NCBI GenBank assembly: GCA_037481655.1
Contig: JBBFLF010000025.1
Coordinates: 1 to 35,536 of the forward strand
Origin: Desulfobaccales bacterium
GTDB taxonomy: Bacteria; Desulfobacterota; Desulfobaccia; Desulfobaccales; 0-14-0-80-60-11
Reading direction: 5' to 3'
Length of the DNA stretch: 35,536 nucleotides
The notes below the pieces were generated by a model. The model saw nothing but the letters and a program-made list of their open reading frames with translations, made no database searches and was not told the DNA's origin. A program made the position numbers and the translations under genes. Shown piece by piece: positions 5,883 through 13,816 of the stretch. Within the stretch, counting starts at the first letter, position 1, and each line of letters begins with the position of its first letter.

Positions 5883-7865
5883 TCAGGTCCGCCTGAGCGC
5901 GTCTTTGTCTCTCTGGGAGCGGGCATAGAGGGCGGTATACTCCTCCTGGATCAGCCGGGCCTCTTCCTGGGCCTTGAGGGCCTCCTCCTGCCATTGGCTG
6001 GCCAGGCGGGCTTTTTCCTGGATCGCCTGGCTCCGGGCCTCCAGTTCCTGGCGTAAGCTCTCGTTTTCCCGGCTGAGTTGGGCCAGAGCCCGCTCCAGCT
6101 CCTCCACCTGTGCGGCCAGCCGGGCCCGCTCCGCCAAAATTGCCTGGAGCTGTTCGCCGGCCAGGAGACTGGCGGCTGGGGGTTCCTCTGCCCCGGTTTC
6201 GGGGGCGCGACGCATCATGAGGGCCAGGGCCAGAAGCAGGGCCAAGCCTCCCACAAGACCCGCCCAGGCCAGCCCCAGGGCCAGTCGCCGGGCGGGGGAC
6301 TTTGCCGAGGCAGACGGGCGGGACGCCAGCAGCCGGGACACCTTGGCCCGGAGACCTGAGGGAGAGGCGGGAGGGCCTAGCCCTGGGGCGGCCCGGAGGG
6401 CGGGGAGAGAAAAGGCCACGGGAGCAGGGCGCCACACCGGTGGCAGGCCCGGGGCTCCCGCCCCCCAGAGCTCCGAGGCGAGGAGGTAGCTGCCTGGGGG
6501 CAGCCCGGTGAGCGGTTCCAGCCGTCCGCCCCGGGGGGAGAAGCGCACAAAGCGGCCGGCCCAGCCGCTCGCCGGGGAATGGAGGCCGAGCCAGCCCTGC
6601 CAGCCTCCCGGCGGGCCGTCCTCCACCTCCAGCCGCAGACCGCCCTCACCTTCCGCCCTCAGGCCGCCCCGGGCCGGCAGCACGGAGAGCCTAAAAAGCC
6701 TGGTCCGTATCGCCTCCGGACCGGTGGCGGTCACCCGGACCTGCCAGCTTCCCGGGGCCAAAGCCTGGGGGAGCAGCCCCAGGCGGGCTCCGGTCGGCAG
6801 GCCGGAAGGGGGCGCCGAAGAAGGTTCGGTGAGCTCAAGGGTACGGAAGGTGCCGTCCGGCCTCTGCCACTGGAGGGAGAAAATCAGCGGACCCGGACCC
6901 TCCCAGTCCGCCGCCATCCACGGCCGGAGGTGGGCGGTCAAGGGTCCCGCAGGCAGCCACACCCTCAAGGGGGCGGTGGAGTCCACCAGGCAGCGCCACC
7001 GGTCCGGGGCCGCAGCGCTCACCCGCCACCAGCCGGGGGCCGGGTCTTTCATATCCGCCAGGAAATAACCCTCCCCGGCCTGCCACCTCAGCCCCGGAGC
7101 CGGCCGCCCGGCGGGCAGCACCCGGCCGTCCGGGGCAATCAGGGCCGGCCGGTGGCGGGGGGCGGCGGGGAGAAACCACCTGGCCCGGGCCACCGTGGCG
7201 TCCAGGAAAAAGCCCTGTTTTTGGCGGGGCACACACTCCGGTGCCTTGAGATGATCCAGGAGCTCCAGGCAGGCTTCCGCCCAGAGCTCCGGGGAGGCAG
7301 CGGCAAAAACCCGCGGCCCGGAAGGAGAAGATCCGGTCTTTCCCCCGGCCCCCAGACTCAGCCACAGGGGCGTCAAACCGGCCCCCCGGGCGGCTTTGGC
7401 CGCCTCTTCCTGCTTTGCTTCCGGAGAGGCTCGGACGCTGAGAAAGACCAGCACCCCGCGGCCCCCCCGGAGCTCACTTCCACCTGCGGGACGTGGGGCC
7501 GCGGGGGTGGCAGGCAGGCCCGGCGACAAGGCCAGGGAAATCTTCTGCAGGACGGCCTGGCGGTGGGACGCCGTGAGGGGCTCTGCCGGCAGGACCTGGC
7601 GCAGGCCGCCGGACACCGCCATCACCCCCACCCGGTCTTTCTCGCTCAACAGGGCCAGCAGCAAACGCGCCGCCGCCAGGAGACGGCGGGCCTCCGGTGC
7701 CGGGGAGTCAGGGGCCGCGGCCAGCCACAGGGTTAACGGTTCCCGGGGTGCGACCTCCTGCCAAAGAGGGGTCATGGCCCCCATGGCGGTGCCCCATGCG
7801 AGCCCGAGAGAGAGGACCAAAGCCCCCGCCACAAGCCGCCAGCGCTGGCCCCGGCTCATCCTCAT
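5883..7865 (-). CDS. Exported protein with degenerate VWA-like domain, one membrane helix and C-terminal coiled coil
   Basis: About 660 residues. An N-terminal signal/anchor (WRLVAGALVLSLGLAWGTAMG) is followed by a segment laid out like a von Willebrand A domain (LLALLSEKDRVGVMAVS, then VLVFLSV). The DxSxS metal site is absent; the matching place reads LAAAPDSPAP. The middle (about 230-500) has repeated beta-rich stretches with many Trp, Gly and Pro. One strong membrane helix (LGLAWAGLVGGLALLLALALMM) precedes a Glu/Gln/Ala-rich coiled coil of about 90 residues ending in RRT. Topology is therefore probably an outside domain, one transmembrane helix and an inside coil. The start is uncertain: ATG codons at 7865 and 7859 fit the signal best, while a GTG at 7925 would add 20 residues. 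No partner gene is adjacent on its strand. Confidence 0.7.
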   Translation of the reverse strand: MRMSRGQRWRLVAGALVLSLGLAWGTAMGAMTPLWQEVAPREPLTLWLAAAPDSPAPEARRLLAAARLLLALLSEKDRVGVMAVSGGLRQVLPAEPLTASHRQAVLQKISLALSPGLPATPAAPRPAGGSELRGGRGVLVFLSVRASPEAKQEEAAKAARGAGLTPLWLSLGAGGKTGSSPSGPRVFAAASPELWAEACLELLDHLKAPECVPRQKQGFFLDATVARARWFLPAAPRHRPALIAPDGRVLPAGRPAPGLRWQAGEGYFLADMKDPAPGWWRVSAAAPDRWRCLVDSTAPLRVWLPAGPLTAHLRPWMAADWEGPGPLIFSLQWQRPDGTFRTLELTEPSSAPPSGLPTGARLGLLPQALAPGSWQVRVTATGPEAIRTRLFRLSVLPARGGLRAEGEGGLRLEVEDGPPGGWQGWLGLHSPASGWAGRFVRFSPRGGRLEPLTGLPPGSYLLASELWGAGAPGLPPVWRPAPVAFSLPALRAAPGLGPPASPSGLRAKVSRLLASRPSASAKSPARRLALGLAWAGLVGGLALLLALALMMRRAPETGAEEPPAASLLAGEQLQAILAERARLAAQVEELERALAQLSRENESLRQELEARSQAIQEKARLASQWQEEALKAQEEARLIQEEYTALYARSQRDKDALRRT

Positions 7866-8110
7866 TGCCCTTAGGCCTGGCGTCATCCCCGCCACCGTGT
7901 GAAGTTCCCTCCCCTCCTGATCCACTCCTCGTCTTTCAGGGGGAATTTCTTGAGTTCAGGGTGCATTTTTCCTGTCCCTGATAGATAATTCCAGGCGGGC
8001 AGCGGTAGCTCGGGGCTGAGGCTGAGGGGGAGGAAGGGTGGCAGTGGCCGGGAGCCCCATCTATATAGTTAGTGATAGCCTCATCTCATCCCTTAACGGA
8101 GCGCCCTTCC

Positions 8111-8962
8111 ATGCCTGAACTCCCTGAAGTGGAGGTGATCCGGCGGGCTTTGGCGCCGCAGCTTCAGGGACGGCGCATCGTGGCCCTGGCCTGCGGGGAA
8201 AAGAGGCTGCGGGCCCAATCATCCCCGGAGGTACTCCGGGAGTGGCTCCCCGGCCGGCGCATCGTGCGCCTGACCCGCCGGGGCAAATACCTCCTCCTGG
8301 AACTGGAGGGCGGGGTGACTGTGCTCCTGCACCTGGGGATGACCGGCCGCCTGCTCCTGGGACACCTGGGCGGGGACAAGGCCCTGCCCCATGTGCACCT
8401 GACCCTCACCCTGGAAGACGGGAACTGTCTCCTCTTTCAGGATGTGCGGCGCTTCGGCCAAATTCTGGTCTATCCCCCTGGGGAGACGCCGGAACCCCTG
8501 GCCAGGGTGGGGCAGGAGCCGTTCTCCCGCCGGGTCACCCCGGCGTGGCTTCAGGAGCAGGCCCGCCACCGCCGCCGACCGGTGAAGAACTTCCTCCTGG
8601 ACGGCCGCATCCTCGCCGGCATCGGCAATATCTACGCCGCGGAGATCCTCTTTGCCGTCGGGCTCCACCCCGAAACCCCGGTGGGGGACCTGACCCTGCC
8701 GCAATGGGAGGCCGTGCTCAAAACCACCCGGCGCATCCTCAAGCGGGCCATTGCCCGGGGCGGCACCACGGTGAACGACTACCTCCAGCCCGGCGGCACC
8801 ACCGGGCTTTTCCAGGTGGAGCTGGCGGTCTATGGCCGGGAGGGCGAGCCCTGCAGCCGCTGCCGCGCCCCCATCCAACGTCTGGTGCAGGCGGGACGGA
8901 GCACCTTTTTTTGCCCCCGGTGCCAGCCGGCGCCCCGCGGCCGGGCCCCTCAAACCGGCTGA
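8111..8962 (+). CDS. mutM: Formamidopyrimidine-DNA glycosylase (MutM/Fpg)
   Basis: Base-excision repair enzyme that removes 8-oxoguanine and formamidopyrimidines and nicks the backbone. The protein begins MPELPEVEVIRR, which supplies the catalytic N-terminal Pro2 and Glu3 and fixes the start at 8111. Visible: the H2TH region KNFLLDGRILAGIGNIYAAEILF, the zinc finger CSRCRAP...FFCPRC at the C-terminus, and the usual length (283 residues). CGGAG lies 9 bases before the ATG. It begins a plus-strand run with rpmE, the DUF1385 gene and the DUF72 gene, although rpmE is separated by 92 bases and may have its own promoter. Confidence 0.97.
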   Translation: MPELPEVEVIRRALAPQLQGRRIVALACGEKRLRAQSSPEVLREWLPGRRIVRLTRRGKYLLLELEGGVTVLLHLGMTGRLLLGHLGGDKALPHVHLTLTLEDGNCLLFQDVRRFGQILVYPPGETPEPLARVGQEPFSRRVTPAWLQEQARHRRRPVKNFLLDGRILAGIGNIYAAEILFAVGLHPETPVGDLTLPQWEAVLKTTRRILKRAIARGGTTVNDYLQPGGTTGLFQVELAVYGREGEPCSRCRAPIQRLVQAGRSTFFCPRCQPAPRGRAPQTG

Positions 8963-9054
8963 GGTCTCCCCGAGAGAAAACTTTTTGGGGTGGCACTTTC
9001 TATTTCGGGCGGATAAAATTAATTTTTTGAATATTGGGTAAGGACAGGGACGCA

Positions 9055-9288
9055 ATGAAAAAGGACATTCACCCAACTTTTTATGTCGCCAAAGTGCGTT
9101 GCGCCTGCGGCAATGAGTTTGAGACCGGCTCCACCAAGGAGAGCATCCGGGTGGAGATCTGCTCCAAGTGCCACCCCTTCTTCACCGGCAAGCAGAAGCT
9201 GGTGGACACCGCCGGCCGGGTGGAGCGCTTCCGGCGCAAGTATGCCCATCTGGAAGAGAAGACCCCCACGGAGACCCCCGCTGAGTGA
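9055..9288 (+). CDS. rpmE: 50S ribosomal protein L31
   Basis: A 77-residue ribosomal protein of the large subunit. It starts [10 protein letters not shown] and carries the zinc-binding cysteines of the C+ type (CACG, then [12 protein letters not shown]). The C-terminal tail is a little longer than usual ([11 protein letters not shown]). AGGGA lies 4-5 bases before the ATG. A weak promoter can be read just upstream (GTGGCA, 18 bases, TAAAAT at 9014-9019). Its TGA overlaps the ATG of the DUF1385 gene (TGATG), a neighbour pair common in bacteria. Confidence 0.96.
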   Translation: MKKDIHPTFYVAKVRCACGNEFETGSTKESIRVEICSKCHPFFTGKQKLVDTAGRVERFRRKYAHLEEKTPTETPAE

Positions 9289-10262
9289 TGGCCGCGCCGC
9301 CGCTGACGGTGGGAGGCCAGGCGGTGCTGGAGGGGGTGATGATGCGCTCGCCCCGGGCCGTGGCCATCGCCGTGCGTCTCCCCGACGGCTCGGTGCTCCT
9401 CAAGGATGAGCCCTATCTCGCCCTCGGGGAGCGCTACCCGCTGTTGAAGAAGCCCTTTCTGCGGGGCCCGGTGGTGCTGCTGGAGGCCCTCGTCACCGGC
9501 ATCCGGGCCCTCACTTTCTCGGCCCAGGCGGCCCTGGGGGAGGAGGAGGAGCAACTGGGCTGGGCCAGCCTGGCCCTGACCCTCGCCGCCGCCTTTGCCT
9601 TGGCCTTCGTGCTTTTCGGCTTCCTGCCCCACTATCTCAGCGGCCTGGCCGGCTATCTCTGGGGGCGGGCGCTGTCGCCGGCGGATTTCACCTTTCATCT
9701 CATCGACGGCCTGCTCAAGGCCCTCTTCCTGTTGGCTTACATCTGGGGGATTTCCTTCATCCGGGACATCCGCCGGGTCTTCCAGTACCACGGCGCGGAG
9801 CACAAGTCCATCTGCGCCTATGAGGCGGGCCAGCCCCTGGACCTGGAGCACGTGCGGCAGCACTGCACCTGCCACCCCCGCTGCGGCACCACCTTCATTT
9901 TGGTGGTGCTGCTGGTGAGCCTGGTGGTCTTTGCGGTCTTTTTCCCGCTGGTGCCGGCCCTGACCAAAAAGGGTCTCCTCCAGAACCTTTTGCAGGTCCT
10001 GGTGAAGGTGGGGCTCATGTTCCCGGTGGCCGCGGTGGCCTACGAGATCATCCGCTGGGGCGGTAACCACCCCCGCCATCCCCTGGCGGCGCTGCTGCTG
10101 TGGCCCGGGCTCATCATCCAACGCCTTACCGCCCTGGAACCCGACGACGGCATGCTGGAGGTGGCCCTGGCCGCCCTCAAGGCGGTGCTGAAGCGGGAAG
10201 GGGTCCTGCATCCGGCCCCTGAGACCGCCGGTACGGGAGGGACGCCGCTGCCGACCGCCTGA
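9288..10262 (+). CDS. DUF1385 family membrane protein (YqhQ-like)
   Basis: A 324-residue integral membrane protein of the DUF1385 family, whose biochemical role is not established. Visible family signatures: GGQAVLEGVMMRSP at the N-terminus, YHGAEHKSICAYE in the middle and HPRCGTTF. The His/Glu/Cys content of these motifs suggests a metal site. There are about four to five membrane helices (around residues 85-110, 135-155, 195-220 and 235-255). The start codon overlaps the rpmE stop, so translation is coupled to rpmE. The last 35 residues are Gly/Pro/Thr-rich and look disordered. Confidence 0.9.
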   Translation: MAAPPLTVGGQAVLEGVMMRSPRAVAIAVRLPDGSVLLKDEPYLALGERYPLLKKPFLRGPVVLLEALVTGIRALTFSAQAALGEEEEQLGWASLALTLAAAFALAFVLFGFLPHYLSGLAGYLWGRALSPADFTFHLIDGLLKALFLLAYIWGISFIRDIRRVFQYHGAEHKSICAYEAGQPLDLEHVRQHCTCHPRCGTTFILVVLLVSLVVFAVFFPLVPALTKKGLLQNLLQVLVKVGLMFPVAAVAYEIIRWGGNHPRHPLAALLLWPGLIIQRLTALEPDDGMLEVALAALKAVLKREGVLHPAPETAGTGGTPLPTA

Positions 10263-10324
10263 TCGCGGCCCCGCCTCCCCCGAAACCGAAAGGGGACCGG
10301 ACGCCGCTTTCCTTGGGGGAGCTG

Positions 10325-11194
10325 ATGCTTAGGATCGGCACCGCCGGCTGGGATTACCGGGATTGGGACGGGGTGGTCTATCCCCCGGGTCTCAAGGGCA
10401 CCGACCGGCTGCGCTTCCTGGCGGGGCTCCTGGACGCGGTGGAGATCAACGTCACCTTCTACCGGCCCGTCACCCCGCGCCTGGCCGAGCGCTGGCTGGC
10501 GGCCGTGGCCGACCTGCCTGATTTCCGCTTCACCGCCAAACTCCTCAATATTTTCACCCACGAACGCCGCCTGCCGGAGAAGGAGGTGGGGGAGTTCCAG
10601 GAAGGTCTGATGCCCCTGCTTGCCGCCGGGCGGCTGGGGGTGCTCCTGGCCCAGTTTCCTTACTCCTTCCACAACGACGAGCCAAACCGCGCTTATCTGG
10701 TGCGTCTGAAGGACATCTTTGGCGCCTTCCCCCTGGCGGTGGAGGTGCGCCACCGCTCCTGGCAGCGCCGGGAGGTGCGGGAGTTCCTCTCCCAGGTGGG
10801 GCTGGAATTCGTCAACCTGGACCAGCCCATGGTGTCCTATTCCCTGGGGCGCACCGCCTGGGTCACCGGCCGGCTGGGTTATTTGCGGGCCCACGGTCGC
10901 CGCAAAGACGTCTGGTTTGAGTTCGGGGAGGACCGCCAGGCCCGCTACGACTATCTCTACTCCCCGGAGGAGCTCGCGGAGTTGGCGGAGCGCACCCGGG
11001 AGCTCCTCACCAAGGCCACGGATGTCTATGTGATTTTCAACAACCACCCCGCCGGCCAGGCGGCGGCCAACGCCCTGGAGCTGAGCCGCCTCCTCCTGGG
11101 CCGCCGGCCGCCCCTGCCTTCCTGCCTCCTTGCCGCCTTCCCCCGCCTGGCCCAGCCGGAAAGCCCGCCCTCCCCCCTTGCGCCTCCTGGCTGA
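10325..11194 (+). CDS. DUF72 family protein
   Basis: A 289-residue TIM-barrel-like protein of the DUF72 family (YecE-like), with unknown reaction. Typical features: the N-terminus LRIGTAGWDYRDWDG, the EINVTFYRPVTP strand-loop, the LAQFPYSFHND and VEVRHRSW motifs, and DVYVIFNNHPAGQAAANA near the end. The C-terminus carries an extra Pro/Ser-rich tail. The start is the ATG at 10325, since GGGGGAG lies just ahead; the TTG at 10313 would place this ribosome site inside the gene. It is the last gene of the mutM-rpmE run, 62 bases after the DUF1385 gene. Confidence 0.9.
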   Translation: MLRIGTAGWDYRDWDGVVYPPGLKGTDRLRFLAGLLDAVEINVTFYRPVTPRLAERWLAAVADLPDFRFTAKLLNIFTHERRLPEKEVGEFQEGLMPLLAAGRLGVLLAQFPYSFHNDEPNRAYLVRLKDIFGAFPLAVEVRHRSWQRREVREFLSQVGLEFVNLDQPMVSYSLGRTAWVTGRLGYLRAHGRRKDVWFEFGEDRQARYDYLYSPEELAELAERTRELLTKATDVYVIFNNHPAGQAAANALELSRLLLGRRPPLPSCLLAAFPRLAQPESPPSPLAPPG

Positions 11195-11450
11195 AGCTCA
11201 CCAAGCGGGATGCCGCTTCGGCTGGAAGCAAAATCCCTGAGAGTGCCTCCGCTTGGCCCCCGCGGCGGTTGTCTCCTCCCCCTGGGTTAGGGGACATCCG
11301 CCTTGGAGCCAATGGCAGAACCCGAAAGCCGGGTCAGGGTTCTGTCCCTTGCCGGCATTCGCTTATGTCTGGGGCCGATAATTTCCGAATGGATAGTGGA
11401 TTGGGGGACGCAATTGAAGGGGTTGGTGAACTGGGTCTCCCCGCAGAAAG

Positions 11451-12596
11451 TTACTGGCGATAAGGCACCAGCACCCGGAGGGGCTCTTTCAGGCCCACGG
11501 TTTCAGCAAAATTCTTCAGGCGTTTGCGCATGATAGGGGTGACCTCCTGGCCTTTGGTCACCAGGAGGGTGTCGGTGAGGGTTTCCACATCCTGGTCCAG
11601 GATCATGCCGTCCGCCAACTGATGGTGCATCACTTCCTGTACCAGGTAGCGGGCCTCCAGCCAGACCACCGTTTCGAGGGCGGTGAGGACTTCGGGGTCA
11701 TACCAGCCGGGGCGTTTTTTCAGTTCAAGGACGGCGGCATTTTTCCGGATACCGGCCGCCACCAGGGCATCGAAATCCAGAGCCACCTTCAGGATCCGTC
11801 CTCCTAGGGGGATATTTACCCCTTTGCGGTCATCTTTGGGGTTCCCGGACCCATCAAAGCATTTGCCTTGGTAGGCAATAATCTCTGCCACGCTTTCCAG
11901 GCGAGGAATCTGGCTGACCAAGTCCGCGGCCACAAAGGGGTGCATCTCGAAGACCTGGAATTCCTCCGGGTCGAGGAGCTGTCCCTGGTAAATCTTTTTC
12001 AGGGTGGCTTCCGATAGCATGATGCAGCCGATCTGGGAGAGCATGGCGGCGGTTTCCAGCTGCCAGGTGTCCTTCACCTTCAGCACATAAGCGATCTCCC
12101 GGACATAACGAACGATGCGGGAAGCCCGGCCGAAGGCTTCGGGATTGAGCAACGACAGGAGCTGGGTCAGAACCTTGATGCTCCCCCTCAGGGTCTGCTC
12201 CAGGAGTTCCTTTTCGGCCCGCACCAAGCGATATTGGGCCAGCCCGCTTTCCAGGGCCCGGGACAAGGTGTCCAGGTCACAGGGCTTGGTGAGGAAGCGA
12301 AAGACGTTGCCTTCATTCACCGCTTGGATGGCGGCCTCCACCTCGGCATAGCCGGTGAGCATCATGCGTACCGTGTCCGGGGCCAGCTCCCGCACCCGGG
12401 ACAGAAACTGGACCCCGTCCATTTTGGGCATGCGCAAGTCCGAGACCACCACGGCGTATGGGCCATTGTGGCGGACCGCCTTCAATCCCTCCTCGGCTCC
12501 CTGGGCGGTATCCACCTGAAAGGCTTTGCGCAACTGGCGCTGGACCCCGGCCAGGACATGGGCGTCATCGTCAACGAACAGGACTTTCTCATTCAT
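11451..12596 (-). CDS. Response regulator with degenerate HD-GYP-type domain
   Basis: A 381-residue protein. A receiver domain (1-120) has the phospho-acceptor Asp53 in VVSDLRMPKMDG and the Lys of LTKPCD. A linker helix and an HD-GYP-shaped domain (about 145-290) follow. The metal and catalytic residues of real c-di-GMP phosphodiesterases are replaced: LLHDIGK reads MLSQIGC (187-188), the HH pair reads YQ (242-243) and GYP reads GNP. It is therefore probably a binding or scaffold domain, not an enzyme. About 90 further residues end the protein. The start at 12596 has AGGGAGAGGG ahead and overlaps the upstream stop by 8 bases; the longer frame upstream is only the shadow of that gene. Last gene of a three-gene signalling operon. 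Confidence 0.9.
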   Translation of the reverse strand: MNEKVLFVDDDAHVLAGVQRQLRKAFQVDTAQGAEEGLKAVRHNGPYAVVVSDLRMPKMDGVQFLSRVRELAPDTVRMMLTGYAEVEAAIQAVNEGNVFRFLTKPCDLDTLSRALESGLAQYRLVRAEKELLEQTLRGSIKVLTQLLSLLNPEAFGRASRIVRYVREIAYVLKVKDTWQLETAAMLSQIGCIMLSEATLKKIYQGQLLDPEEFQVFEMHPFVAADLVSQIPRLESVAEIIAYQGKCFDGSGNPKDDRKGVNIPLGGRILKVALDFDALVAAGIRKNAAVLELKKRPGWYDPEVLTALETVVWLEARYLVQEVMHHQLADGMILDQDVETLTDTLLVTKGQEVTPIMRKRLKNFAETVGLKEPLRVLVPYRQ

Positions 12597-13806
12597 ATTC
12601 CCTCTCCCTTTGGAGGAGCTCCCGGCATTTTTTCTGCCAGGCGGGCAGCTCCCCGGCCAAACCGAGGAGATTGAGATAAGCCAGATCCACCACCCTTTGG
12701 CTTTTGGCCGCCTCCTCCGATCCAAGCTGATGCTCCAGGGCGTTGGCCACATGCACCGCGGTGAGGGGGGCGAAGCCTGCCGGATGGGCCGAGCCGGGTT
12801 CATGGTGAAAGGCCACCGCTTCCACCAGGGGGTGGGAAAAACCCCACAGGGAAAACAGGTAGGCCCCCACTTGGGCGTGGTTGACCTCAAAGACCCGCTG
12901 TTCCTCCTCACACCCGGCAATCCCCAGCCCCACGGTGATCTCCAGGACCTGATAGTACTTTTTGGGGAAATTGGCCGCCAGGATTAATTTCCCGGCATCG
13001 TGCAGGACCCCGGCCAAAAAGGCGTCGTCTGCTATTTCCCGGGGCTGTTGGGCCAAGAGGGCAATATCCCGGGCCCAGACCCCCACCCGCAGGCTGTGCT
13101 TCCATAGCCGGGAGACAGAAAATCCGGGGATGAGGCTTTGGTCAAACTGAGAGAATATCCGGATGGACAACACCAAGGCCCGGATGGTTTCCAGGCCCAA
13201 TAGCTCCACGGCATATGCGGGATGGGAGACGTGGCGCGGCCGACCGAAAAAGGCTGAATTCACCAGTTGGAGGACTTTGGCAGTCATGCCGATATCCCGG
13301 GAAATGATTTCGCCCACCCGGCGCACCGAGGCGGTCTCGGAGCTGAGTTCTTCCAGGATTTCGAGATATAAGTCCGGCAGGCTCGGCAAAGTCTCCATTC
13401 CACCTACCAGGAGCAGCAGGGCGTCGTCCCGTAACACGTCCCGCAGCAGCAGGGTGCGGCGGATGGTGGCCTTCAGGGTGTCGGCATCGCAAGGCTTGGT
13501 AAGATACTGGTGGGCGGAGCGCACCGACTTCATCACCATTTCCTTGTCCGACTGCCCGGAGAGAATGATGCGCACCACCTCGGGATGCCGTTTTTTCACC
13601 TCCTCCAGGAGTTGGGCCCCGTCCATCACCGGCATGCGCATGTCCGTGACCAGGATATCAAAGGGTTCCCGGTCCATGACCTCCAGGGCTTCCCGGCCGC
13701 CAGGGGCGAAGGCAGCCTGCCATTCCTGGCGCAACGGATAAAGCAGGCGCCTCAAGCCGGCCAGCACATTGGGGTCATCGTCCACAAAGAGGATTTTGAC
13801 CGGCAT
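12589..13806 (-). CDS. Response regulator with HDOD output domain
   Basis: A 405-residue protein. A receiver domain (1-120) has Asp55 in LVTDMRMPVMDG and Lys in LTKPCD. It is followed by an HDOD domain (about 140-335) with LVNSAFFG, AVELLGLETIRALVLS and the retained AGVLHDAGKL His-Asp pair, plus a C-terminal helical tail. HDOD proteins act in signalling networks and have no DNA-binding domain, so output is probably through protein contact. The ATG at 13806 has GAGGAAGGGG ahead and lies 10 bases after the kinase stop; the frame extending upstream is a shadow of the kinase gene. Its partner kinase is the gene just upstream. Confidence 0.93.
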   Translation of the reverse strand: MPVKILFVDDDPNVLAGLRRLLYPLRQEWQAAFAPGGREALEVMDREPFDILVTDMRMPVMDGAQLLEEVKKRHPEVVRIILSGQSDKEMVMKSVRSAHQYLTKPCDADTLKATIRRTLLLRDVLRDDALLLLVGGMETLPSLPDLYLEILEELSSETASVRRVGEIISRDIGMTAKVLQLVNSAFFGRPRHVSHPAYAVELLGLETIRALVLSIRIFSQFDQSLIPGFSVSRLWKHSLRVGVWARDIALLAQQPREIADDAFLAGVLHDAGKLILAANFPKKYYQVLEITVGLGIAGCEEEQRVFEVNHAQVGAYLFSLWGFSHPLVEAVAFHHEPGSAHPAGFAPLTAVHVANALEHQLGSEEAAKSQRVVDLAYLNLLGLAGELPAWQKKCRELLQREREYE

Positions 13807-13816
13807 CGCCCCTTCC

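Noticed and set aside
8994-9012. Sigma54-like promoter before rpmE (TGGCAC element)
   Set aside because: The -24 half TGGCAC is present but the -12 half does not have the required TTGC, and a ribosomal protein gene is an unlikely sigma54 target.
12597-12920. N-terminal extension of the degenerate HD-GYP response regulator
   Set aside because: It is the out-of-frame shadow of the REC-HDOD gene; the ATG at 12596 has a ribosome site and begins the receiver domain. The same reasoning rejects 13807-14031 and 16751-17119.
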